64,000 nt of DNA from Epinephelus fuscoguttatus (lineage: Eukaryota > Chordata > Actinopteri > Perciformes > Serranidae), in NCBI RefSeq assembly GCF_011397635.1, contig NC_064760.1, forward strand, positions 32,073,856 through 32,137,855. The letters run 5' to 3'. Of the stretch, positions 46,767 to 57,869 are shown piece by piece. Position 1 is the first letter of the stretch. Each line of letters begins with the position of its first letter. A program made the position numbers and the translations under genes. A model generated the notes under the pieces. The model saw only the letters and a list, made by a program, of their open reading frames with translations. It searched no databases and had not been told where the DNA came from.

Positions 46767-48401
46767 GTTAACAGTGAAGCTTCTTTGATGGCTGTTGCAT
46801 CTTTGTTCCACCGCATAAGTCATTCACATAAGTCACAAGAGTGTTACATTACTGGCTAAAGGTTGAGAAAGGGCTTCTTTCAAAGGGACCTTACCGATAA
46901 TCAGTAATCTGACACCACTAAGAATGTCTACAGCATCAAAGTTCACCTTGTAGGACACGTTGGCCTTTATTGTACCCATATAAATCTGCACCAGTCCTTG
47001 GTATCAGATTAAGTAACGATGACAAGTGATTCACAGGTCTGTCATATGTAGGCTTGCACAGTTTGCATGTGTGTTTACTGTATGACTAAGTGCATGTTCA
47101 TTTGCATGTTTGTCATTTGTTTTTCCTGTTGGACTGCAAGAATAAAAGAGTGAGCTCATATAATGTTTCCACAACAGAATCATGATGATATTATCAGGTA
47201 AAGACACACAGACAGTGCACCTGAGATGTCTCTGAATCCATTAATCCCTCCGACAATGGCATTGTATATATTATCAAAGGAGTAAACAGGCGAAGCCAGT
47301 TCACTAACATATGTTACTTTAATGGCAGCCTTCCACAATGTACAATGGGTGGAAGTTGTTAACTTCCATCAAAACAATACCTCTGTAGAGCAGGACAAAG
47401 GAGGCAATTGATCGAACAAATCTAAACTCTGTAAACCAGGTCAGAGCTGCCAGCATTAGTGGCTGTAGTTAAACTGATATATAGTAAATGCCAAGTGTAA
47501 TGATCTGAGAGGATACTGTGAGAATGTGCTTTTATTAAAATGGTTCCCTTTTTTATGCAGAAGTTCACAAAGAAAACGTGTATAGTACTAATGAAATTGA
47601 CCATGTGATGCCATCTTTAACTTCATTTCAGTTACTTATTGTCATTACACAACACAGGGTTGCACAACTAAAATGCAGCTGTATTCCCTTTATCCTACAC
47701 AAGAAAAAAAAACTGTGTTGACACAAAAATATGGCCTAAACAGGCAAAGCTGAGGCACAAGACTGTGCTGGCCTGATACACAAAAAGAGCTTCATTTTCC
47801 TGAGACTGTGCCTCTTACACAGGCCGTGTTACATAGCAGCTCTGTAGCCTGGCAGCCTGTGTTTACCTTCTCTCCATCTAGAGACACCACTGGACTGAAG
47901 GGTGTATGTAAGACACCCCATTGGACCTAATTAGGAAGAATCAGAACCACAGCTTTCTCACACAAACACACACGAAGGAAAACATATGGACCGAGCTAAG
48001 TCACGACAGACTGACAGAACAACGAATATTTCCGTTACAATAACCAAAGTCTTTGTTGCTATACACTAAGGTGACATTTAGCCGCGTTACATTAATTTAA
48101 GTTCGACTATTAAGCTAGTTTATTAGCTAAATATTACCATACTAGCTTAATGTAGCCAAGCTAACAGTCCACTCATATCAGTGGTATTGTGTACTGTGGA
48201 AGTCTTAGTATATTTTAACGTACATTTTAGTTAGGTTATTAATATGTTGTTTAAGAAATATTATAAATTATTAGCATAGGTCGGACAGAAGTTGCACCTG
48301 CAGGCCACAACCCACAGTTTCAGTTCTCCAGCCCCCTAAGTTCATGATGACTACGCTCCTAACAACACAATAACCGTGAGGGTACCGGTTGGACCACCTA
48401 C

Positions 48402-48560
48402 CTGTGAATAAATAGTATCCTCCTATGTTGTTTAAAGCAGCACTGTCGGTGTAGAAAAGAAACTCCCTCTGTCTTTAGTGTTTACTATGTTTATTTTTTT
48501 ACCGCAATGAGCGACCCTCTTCTGTCCAGAGATCCAGTGAGTGCGTATCGCGTTTGCGGG
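48402..48560 (-). other. cystm1: Probable cystm1 non-coding first exon
   Basis: Minus-strand donor gtaggt at 48401 next to GC-richer sequence. No start codon with a supported frame. The transcription start is unknown, so the right boundary is arbitrary. Confidence 0.4.
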
Positions 48561-48700
48561 ACGTGACGTCATTTGAAGGGTACGGCACGGGGAGTGCTCG
48601 TGGGCAACAAAGGACGGGATTGGCCGCTGCGGCAGTCGCTGCTGGTGGCGTCCAATCACAGGGCAGAGCGATGACCAGAGGGACGTCAGGGGAAAAAGCA
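48520..48700 (-). promoter_or_regulatory. cystm1: Probable cystm1 promoter with CRE
   Basis: Locally GC- and CpG-rich against AT-rich flanks. Full palindromic CRE tgacgtca at 48564-48571, a CRE/AP-1-like gacgtcag at 48682-48689, and a CCAAT-like element on one strand (attgg at 48619, ccaat at 48651). No TATA box seen. Confidence 0.5.
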
Positions 48701-51700
48701 GTGACTCCTGGTCATCTGACTAGATAAAAGATTAAATGGGCCTACATCACCGAGTCGGTGACGACATAAGTGCGGGAGGGGAGAAGACAGCCAAGGTGGG
48801 TGACTAATAAAAATTAATCATTGATTCGTGACCTAGTTGCCTTGGAATTTGATTGTAATAAGCTTATGGAAACTTACAGCTCTTAGACGTTTTTAAAAAA
48901 ACATGAGGTATTATGTTATATTAATTAATATAATTATGTATATATATAAATGAACAAACATTTTGAAGCTCTTTTATTTAAATACATCATTGTGTTTAAT
49001 GCACCTGTTTGGCTAAGGTGCATTACTGCGTTTCCTCCAGCAGATGTCAGACTACTACCAGTCTATTCTTCTCTGAGGCGCAGGTTGTTGTTTCTTGCAC
49101 TATAATGAACAGGCTGTTGACTCTTCTTATGTGGGCTAATATATGTGCCAATGTCTTTGCTTTATTTTTCTTTTGGTAAATGTAATTATTAGCATCACAT
49201 GCCACTCAGATTAAGGCCCTCCAGCATAAAATCAGCATATGTGGGAGCAGTTAAATTGCTTGGTTTAAACGAAATATACATTTCATCTGTATTGCTGCAA
49301 AACAAACATTTTCATCTTAAAATTCAAAGCTTCCATTTAAAGACAAGCTTACAACAAAGGGACTGAATGCCTTTAAATCAACAAAATGCTTGAGAAGAAT
49401 CTGTGTTACAGTGTCCCAATACTATGCCTGTGTAGCTGTGATATGTTGTGTTAGAAGAGCAGACGATATCTGAGTGAGTCTGCTCCGTTTCTGTTATGAC
49501 AAGAAAGAGTTATGGCTCCTGGGCCTCTCTGCACATGTCCAGCTTTAACTCAGTGTCAGTGTCTCTGCTCTTTTCAGGTTGGCTGTGACAAGACAGAGTG
49601 AGGCACGCGTGCGCACATGTGCAAACACATGCATTTGCAGTATCTGCTTTATTGTGAGTGCAGCACATAAAAGCCAGTGGTGGAAGAGATGTCGGGGGGC
49701 AGTGTGAGGTGGATGGGTGTTAGGTCCAGCACTGTACAGCTATCCATTGAAGGCACCCATGCACACGTACTGCACACACATACAAGGGGCGTTAGGTGAG
49801 ACAGGGTTGTGAAACATCATCTCGGTTCCTTTATCTGACATGACACTACATGAGTCCAGTGTGAACATAGTGGCATACCAGCAGCCAGCCGGCTTTACAG
49901 CTGCCATTGACAGAGCTTAAAAGGAATCGGTCTTTCTGTTCTGCAAGGTGATACCAGACCGTGTAGCAACATGTGATACCAGCTTGCACAGTATGTTTGT
50001 ACAATAGCTGGCCTAAAACAATAGACAGAGTTGTAGGCCAGGGGTGCTCCCGAGAAAGACCTGACCTGACCTGACCTTTGACATATACACACACTAAGCT
50101 ATATTTACAGCTGGTACAAACTAAGTCATGCATGGAAAACATGTTGGTGAAAGGTACTGTTACTGGTGACACATTAGGCAATAGCCTTGCAGTAGCTGTC
50201 AAAAGACTGATCTGAGACCATTCTGTGAGACATATCAGAGATTCTGCAAGGAGCAGCAAAGGAATGTTTAGCTCTATCATAAGATTGAGCCCAATACATG
50301 GTCACAAAAAATATTCTACAGTGTCACTCTATGCAATCTGTTTTATTGTGAGCATGGCCAAGGTTTGCTCTCAATGTGGGTTTAGTTCTCTAAGGACAAT
50401 TTAAAAGTTTTGTGAAAGTGTTTCTTGTAATTTTCTACACTTTAAGACCTTTATGTAGTCCTATGTTGCAAACCTTGTCCACAGGAGCTAGAATGATTAA
50501 ACCAGTGATGACATACACTGTATTTGTCTGTGAATCTGGTGTAATCCAACACAGTGAAATCAAATCTGAGACACAAGCTGCTAATAAAGTGCAGCACATC
50601 TAGGAATACAATATCGTCTACTCAACAAAAGTCACTCTTAAAAACTTCATTCTTGCAATGTGTCTGCGTGACTGTAGTGTACATTTGAAATTGAGTACGT
50701 GGGTCCATGCATACACAAACATGCAGTCTGGCTCAGTCCTCATCCCCACCCTGACATGATAGATGTGACTGAGCAGGCCGTGTGTGTGAGTGTCTGTTTA
50801 CATCGTCACCCGGGCAATTCAGCCCAAGCTTGTACCCACGGCTTCAGCAGGAGCAGCTGACAAAAATAGAGCCTCGTCCGCCTGCCGACTCTACCCACCC
50901 CTCTTAGGGGGAAAGTGGAGGGGGAGCGGAGGGCTGAGGGAGGGGGATGGAGATGAAAAGGGGGAATAGTTTGTCTATGGTAAAGGCCAATAGAGCAAGA
51001 GTTCATTGAAACTTAGAGGGAAGGCATGGGGTGGTCAGGAGCGAAGTTGTTTACAGTGGTGCGAGGCAGAAATAATCCAAAACAACATTTTGTGGATGTA
51101 TGGCAGTCAAACCATTGACTGGTTCTCTACAAGCCAAGATTAAGCATTTCAAATAATGAGCAAGCAGAACCTTTTGTCACAATTATACACTTTTGGTCAC
51201 TATTTGGCTTTAATGTTGTGTGATGCCGTTAAATAGCACTAAATACTTTATTTTTTTTGTGAAATTATGACAAATATAACCTCAGAAATATATGGAATTA
51301 CTTTGTCATGCTCACAGTATAACAATATGGGGGTTTGCACAACGCAGCACATTTCTAGACAATAAAATAAACCTTGTCAAATGCCAGTTTGCACACACTT
51401 TTGGCCCTAGCTCAGTAATGGCTAATATACCTTGTCTAGCAAGTTACTGGCAAGCTTATGTGTCACTGTCACATGCCCAGTGAAAAACGTGCCAGCAAGG
51501 ATCTCCCATTTTGAGCACAGGAACTTCTGCAACCACTGCTGCAGAGGGACATAATCCCATGTATCAGTTTGGAATTATTGACAATGACCAATGGCAAATT
51601 ACCGTATGTGGCATGTGTGTTTTTGCTGCTGCTGTTTACATTCCTCCTGACGTGAATTCATACAAGAATGTTACTGTTTTTGTTTCTTGTAATAAAGAGA

Positions 51701-53939
51701 CTACAACTGCATTTTGTTGTACCTTGTGTACAATGACAATAAATGACACAGTATCTACGGCGCAGAGAGAGTGGCTTTCATACTACTGTGCAGATGTGTG
51801 AGGGATTTTGCATACGTTTGAGAGTTTTTGACCCAAGTGAACAAACTTTAAACCTGTAATCACAATGATACGTGTGCATTTGTGCCCTTTACATCTAGCC
51901 AGTCAAAAGCCCCTTAAGCTTATGATTTACCCCATGTTGATTTAGTTTTTAATCATTTGGTTTTATAAGGTCAGAAGGCCAGTTGTTGAGGATGAGGGAA
52001 TTTGTTGTTAGTTCTAATCATGCTACTGGAGGTGTAGTAGAAATCAAATCAAATGTCTATGTATAAATCTATATACACCTGTGGCATATAACAGCTCTCA
52101 CCCCTTTTAATCTGCACATAAAAACTGTGTTTGTACACTGGTGCCCATCCCAGAATGACACAGGATGACTATATCAGGTGTACCAGTTAATGTGCATTTA
52201 GATAAAATAACCCACTCCTCACCATGTGTCACCAAAAACATTTGAGTATCGTTTTCAGTTTCATACCTCCCCCTCTGCCAGATAGGAAATCCCTCAAAAC
52301 TACACAACAAGAGCATGTGGCATTTTTCACAGTCACCTGTCCTTGTTCTCACGTGCAACCTAGTGCAAACACACACAAACTTGTTCAAACAGTGCATGCA
52401 GGTCAATCAGCACATTTTACAAAAACAGCCCAGTGATTGAATATTACCCTGACATTGGCAAAAAAAAAAAAAGTTATCTTATCAATATGCACTGCAGTGC
52501 GTCTGGCTCCAGTATTTGCTGTAGGGTGCACTAACACTACGGCGCATAGCAAGTTTACCTTGCATGCTCTTTGAGGAACTGTGATGGGCCAAATACTGAG
52601 CATGTTTAAACCGGTTATAAGTCTAATCATAAATAAAACCATGTAAATCACAGCACTTTAGGCCAAAAGTCGGATAAGTTTGACAGTCACACCTGCACGG
52701 CCATGGGACGAGACCAGTTGAGCAGACTGACCCACATCACTAACTTAGTCATGTCGCCACACAGAGTCCTGTTGCACTGTTGTCACTGGAAGATGCACCT
52801 TGACATCAGCAATACTGTAGCTTTAAAACCCAAGTTTTGAGGCCATATCTGTCTCAGCATAACTCACAGATATACAGTAAATCCACAATGACATATTTGA
52901 AATAACTGCCTGGTCAAATACCAGCAGTTGTCACCCCACCCCAGCATTGCAGATGGGTTTCAATATGCCTGGCCTTTGAGCTGCAGCTGACCTCATTCCT
53001 TAAGACCGGACCCACTCTTACAGTCAGCCTCCCTAATCTACAGATCAGTGTCTGGAACAAGCAGGCATACCTAGCTCCAACCCTGGTGAGTGTGAGAGGC
53101 TGAAAACAGTGTGCAGGGGTCTGTACAGCCCTGTATAGCCACCATGTGCTTGTTAAAAAATATTACAAAATTAGCATTAAAAGCTTTTGTTTTAGCAGAC
53201 TTGGTCACAAATGATCAGATGTACATCTCCTAAGACATATCTGACTGCTTAATATTCCATCTTGGTAACATTAAGTATGCAGATGTTTGACCTCAATGCT
53301 AATAACTTAGCCTAAAGCTTAGCTGCTTAATCAGTTCAACCCAGATGGGCCAACTCTGTCTGCCTCAGTGAGGGAAGTACGCTCTACTGGTGCATAACAA
53401 CATACCACTCCATACATGACACAGTTACGCAACTCCTTAACATTTAGGTTTCTGTGGCCACGTGTTCCTGTTATACAAGGTGCTACACAGGTTCTTAAGG
53501 AGGAATAGCTCCTCCTAGTTCAAGTGTACATTAGGTACACATTAACAGACTACAGATTTGCCCTGTATGTTCTTAGAAAATACAAGCAGTGAGCTTCAAG
53601 GGCCAAAGTTTCATGTCATGAAACACTTAATTAAAAAAAGCAAAACTTAAAATTTGGTTAAGAAGACTAGAAACTGTGAAAACAGCAGGTTAATGACTAC
53701 ATGAGGCATTTTCCCCACTAAATACTACATGTATTAATGGTGTCACATACACTGGATGTTGATGGTGAAGCTCATCACATCAGTATGGCACTCTTCAATG
53801 CAAAAAGATTGCATAATTCAGTGTTTTTATTACACTTTACATCATAGATATGAAGAATAACCCCATCCTAAACATTACTCATACATTTAACAAAAAAAAA
53901 AACAAAACATACACACCATTGCTGACAGTTTGGATAGCC
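48701..53939. other. Intergenic region between cystm1 promoter and eif4ebp3 3' end
   Basis: No gene recognised on either strand. Short open frames (for example 49846-50280 - and 51511-51801 +) lack recognisable domains or splice context. Mostly AT-rich unique-looking DNA. Confidence 0.5.
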
Positions 53940-53945
53940 TTTATT
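53940..53945 (-). terminator. eif4ebp3: Candidate eif4ebp3 poly(A) signal
   Basis: AATAAA on the minus strand, 530 bases after the stop. Another minus-strand AATAAA lies at about 54354, closer to the stop; usage unknown. Confidence 0.4.
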
Positions 53946-54477
53946 TGAAATTATTCACATTTCAGCTCTCCCTCCATAGAAAACAAGAGTAGGTGCTGAT
54001 TTTCAGTAGGCCCTGACCCCCAGTATCTGGAGACACTTGTTAGCCATCCGTTTTTGGGAGGAAATACAACAAAACAACTGATGCCTGCAGTGAAAAACTC
54101 TACATGTCTTAATGTAATCATTTTATATTCCCCAACTTAAAAAATAGGCTACATTGTACAATGTTATTTACAAAAGATTAAAAAAAGTGAAATCAAGATG
54201 GATTTTTTCAATCCTGCTGCAGCTCTGAAGTGAGTGAGCAACCAATCAGCCCTTTAAATACCATTGCTTGGCTTAGCACACTTTTTTAGGGTCAAAAACA
54301 CCCTACAGTTTTTTCTACCTTTTCTCCATTCTTTTTGGTTCCTCACAAAAGCTTTTATTTAAAAAAAAAAAAAAAAAAAAAGGTGGAAAAAAAAGCCTTA
54401 TATGCAATACATTACAGTCATTAATGACCTTGGAGGTGTTTTAACTAATAACTCTCCACAGGAGGTAATACTGGAGC

Positions 54478-54506
54478 TCAGATGTCCATCTCAAACTGGT
54501 TTTCAT
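54478..54506 (-). CDS. eif4ebp3: eif4ebp3 exon 3: TOS motif
   Basis: 29 bases encoding DENQFEMDI and TGA. Acceptor tttttcaacag on the minus strand. Too short for an open-frame scan; placed by homology and phase. Confidence 0.93.
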
Positions 54507-56472
54507 CTGTTGAAAAACAAGAGAAGACACAGTTAAGATTAAAATGGGAAGGTAGTTGACAATCAGCCAACAGTTAACATTCGTGTTCGCATCCAGAGCA
54601 CAACCACGCCTTAACGGACGTCAGAGAAGAGGACACAGTACAGACTTTATCAATGCATACGTAACTGGCAAGAAAAAGACAAGAACAGTTGACTTAATGG
54701 GTGTAGGTTGCAAATCCAGACTGCATGACATGTCCTGTGTGTTTACCAACCCAGACAAGGGAGGCAGAGGAGAAAAGGGGTCAACACTAATCCTCACGGT
54801 GTTTAGTTTGACAGGAGGAATGGAGAGGGACATGCTGATGGTTTGATGTATTTCGCCAGACAGTAAATAGCTGGCTCAACTTGCCCATGAACCCACTTAG
54901 GTCTTTCATTTCCAACAATTTACTGTATCCTCTTGAGAGGACTGTGAGAACATTGAAAATTCAGTAAACCCAAATGACTGTTGATATCTTTCTTAACCAC
55001 TCAGCAACGAATTAACAGCTGACACCATCTGCGTTAAATATAAAGCCTGTCTATACAGTATGACATATGTAGTGAATGGTCAAGTAATAAGCCACTGGCC
55101 TAGTTTTAAAAGTGTACCCATGAAGGCACAGCCCCTGAAAGACTAAACTAACACATGCCGATAATGACTGAGCACTCCTGTCCCAGCCCTCAACACGGCA
55201 CAAATGCTGTGCTGCAAAAATGTACGCACGGCACTGCAGGAACACATCCTGCGCCTATCTGCTGCATTAGCACACGCCGAGTGCTCATGTCAACGTGAAA
55301 TGACGACTCATGGTGGAAACAAAAGGGTTGCAAGTGCATGAAGAAAAAACAACAACATTGAGCTGGAAAAGCATTCTTTGTATAATGAAACTGATGTGTT
55401 TAGGCTCCAAAAATGTGCAATTTCATAAAACCACAAAAAGCATGACAGTGTATGGACATAGGCGTATGTTTGAGTATGTATGTCAACTCTAGAAAACTAA
55501 TCAAGCTCAGAGTAAACAAGAACTCAAGAGTTGTGTATGTTTACCAATGTCCTTCTCTTCCTCCTCTGCCTCCTCTTTTAGATCCTGCAGTTTCCCCATG
55601 GGGTGTGTGGCGGGTACCGTCACCCCTGGGATCTGGGGCAGACAGCATGGGGGGGTCCGGGCAAGAGGGGAGTTTCGGCAATCCAACAGAAATTTCCTGT
55701 CATAGATGATGCGGGTGCCTGTGTTTGGCAGAAAAGAGAAAATCTGCTGTGTGACCTGCAGTAAACACACATCAAATCTCACTTCCTGATAGAAGGGGAA
55801 GTGACTGCTCTGAACACAACAGAGCAAATGCTGGAATATCTAATAATATATGATAGCCTTGTTATTACAAGAGCATCTTGGCAAGGTGCACATCGGGGGA
55901 GTTAAGTATCACTATGCTCTACCGGAGGGGATTTGAGTTGGGAAAGCAGGGTTCTGTGTGCGCGCAGAGGAGGGGGGCTGAAGGCTGCCACTGCAATGAG
56001 TTCTTGGAAATCAGAGCACAAAACATTCTCTCTTTGAACCAAGAGGCTTCAAGATTAAAGCCACATGTTCATTCCTCGACTGGAAACCTTTAACACTGAC
56101 TGCAGAAGTGACCTGCTTAGCTGTGTATCCAAGAACGACTTTGCTCAAGGTTTTCTGACAACGGTGACATGGCTGAAGCACAAAGATCCACAAAACCCTG
56201 CAGCTTGTCACATCTGAAATCTACTTGGCACGTCTCATGTCTATCTCCCACTGGACTTAGGTAATCTCCGAGCGAAAAACAGCGTCATAAATGGCATGTT
56301 GTGATAAGTTTGACCAGGACGTGACTAAGTCAAGGAGTGTCCTACTGCTTATTTATTGGCGTTTGAGCTGCTCTGTACAGTATCTGCTCAGCCTCGCTAC
56401 CAGGAAAAACACGTTATGTAATGACTGAATGGTGAGCAGTTCATCCTGGACAAAGGGGAGCGTAGCAGAGGG

Positions 56473-56529
<57 letters not shown>

Positions 56530-57869
56530 GGGGCGAGGAAAGGGGGCTGGAATGCAAGCTATAGCACAAGCAATACATCGCAAGGCAGCACTGGAGCAGT
56601 TATGTAAAAAAGGGGCCAGCCCAGCAACACATGGTGTGACCCCTGTAGTGTGAAATGTGTTGCACACAAAGTGGAGCACAAGTCAAAACTCTGTATTGCA
56701 ACTTTCTACGTTGTGTTTACCAGTGCTGTCTATTCTGGATACACACACACTTTTTTTTTTTTTTTTTTTATAAATACTTCTCACTGTGCCTGTGCATTAG
56801 ACATTTCCTTTCCCTCCTCCTCCTCCTCCTCCTCCTCCTCCTCTTAACTTGTACAGAATGTTCTCTACTGTTCCTGAAATGCAAAGCAAAGAGTAGCGCG
56901 GATAGGACGGCCTACAACTCCTCCACCAGGCAGAGGCCAATCACTGTTCTGGCAGATGGACACATACACCCTTTAAATCACAAGTCACGGGTTGGACAGC
57001 TCTTGTTGTCTTTAGACGTCAGTGTTTTCGATGCAGCAACAAGTAACTCTGTGTTCAGACCTCAGTGTGTTTGTGTTCTGCTGTTATTTGTCATGTTTAT
57101 ACCGATATTCATGTCTAATGCAAGTCTAATATCAGCAGAAAAGAGATATATATGCCTGTTACTATGTGGAGTTTATTTCAATGGCATTTGTAATACTGTA
57201 AAGGGAAAAAAAAATCGTTTTTTAAAATGATTATTTTGCACTGCTTGTGTGTGAGTGTAAAGTACATATTCATTCCACTGTTTGGTTCACTTTGCCAAAA
57301 TCCACAAACGAGAGCAAACTTGGGAGACAGCGCGTGCGATCACTAACTTGTTGACAACATGAGAGCTGCAGCCAACTGTCAGTGTGCAGAGTGGGAACAA
57401 GGCATTTATCCATATTTTTGGTTAAATTGTTTACACTTTAAAATGGTAATTTTACAAGGTTGAGACAAGCTAACCATTTTTTAACCACTAATAATGAAAA
57501 CTAATACTTATAACGGCAGGTTTAAGCACGTTTGTATTGTTTGCAGCCTCTCGCGAGAGCTCATGGTTGAGCTAAGAGCTTCTGCACGTATACACACACC
57601 GTTGAGGTTAAGCTATTGAAGTATGCTAACTTTTTCTGGCAAGTTCCGTAAGGTGACGCTTTTCAGAAAACAATTTAAACCAAATATAAAGCCTCGAGAA
57701 ATGTACAGAGAAAGCGTAGCACTCCTCAGGTCTTACCTCCAGGCGTGGTGGAGAAGAGGGTCCCACCGGGTGTCTGGCTGTAACAGTCTGGTAGCTGGGA
57801 CCAGTCCTTCAGGGTGAGCACCCTGGTAGGAATGGGGCAGCTCTTAACTTCCTTTGTGCCAGTCGACAT
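54478..57869 (-). CDS. eif4ebp3: eIF4E-binding protein 3 (three coding exons)
   Basis: Small disordered repressor that binds the cap-binding factor eIF4E and blocks its union with eIF4G until mTORC1 phosphorylates it. The three exons join to 111 residues (human 4E-BP3 about 100). Seen: the eIF4E-binding motif YDRKFLL (residues 50-56, fitting YxxxxL-hydrophobic); TPGG sites at Thr33 and Thr42, matching 4E-BP1 Thr37/46; SP at Ser61 and TP at Thr66, matching Ser65/Thr70; and the TOS motif FEMDI as the last five residues (107-111). [13 protein letters not shown] is the 4E-BP3-specific stretch. There is no RAIP motif at the N terminus, as in other 4E-BP3. The first TPGG is preceded by SQ where paralogues have ST. 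Start chosen at 57869 (MSTGT) by the human MSTST start; an in-frame ATG at 57908 would add 13 residues. It may be the teleost paralogue called eif4ebp3l. Confidence 0.94.
55545..55718 (-). CDS. eif4ebp3: eif4ebp3 exon 2: eIF4E-binding region
   Basis: Encodes [33 protein letters not shown] and an acidic tail [11 protein letters not shown]. Acceptor aaacacag, donor gtaaac; phase 1 both ends. Confidence 0.95.
56475..56526. repeat. (GA)n microsatellite
   Basis: 26 GA units. Confidence 0.95.
56811..56843. repeat. (TCC)n microsatellite
   Basis: Eleven TCC units. Confidence 0.95.
57737..57869 (-). CDS. eif4ebp3: eif4ebp3 exon 1
   Basis: Encodes [20 protein letters not shown] and [20 protein letters not shown]. 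Donor gtaaga. About ten residues longer near the N terminus than human 4E-BP3. Confidence 0.93.

Larger units (their letters stand above)
44354..48401. other. cystm1: cystm1 5' intron (inferred)
   Basis: Between the coding exon and a probable 5' untranslated exon whose minus-strand donor reads cacag|gtaggt at about 48402. No other gene seen; small open frames are not recognisable. Confidence 0.5.
55719..57736. other. eif4ebp3 intron 1
   Basis: No exon recognised. Contains (GA)n at 56475-56526, a T run at about 56751-56769 and (TCC)n at 56811-56843. The 191-codon + frame at 56655-57230 spans these repeats and is not believable. Confidence 0.6.

Noticed and set aside
56655-57230. 191-codon plus-strand open frame
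   Set aside because: Made largely of T-run and TCC microsatellite translation (poly-Phe, poly-Leu) in an eif4ebp3 intron.
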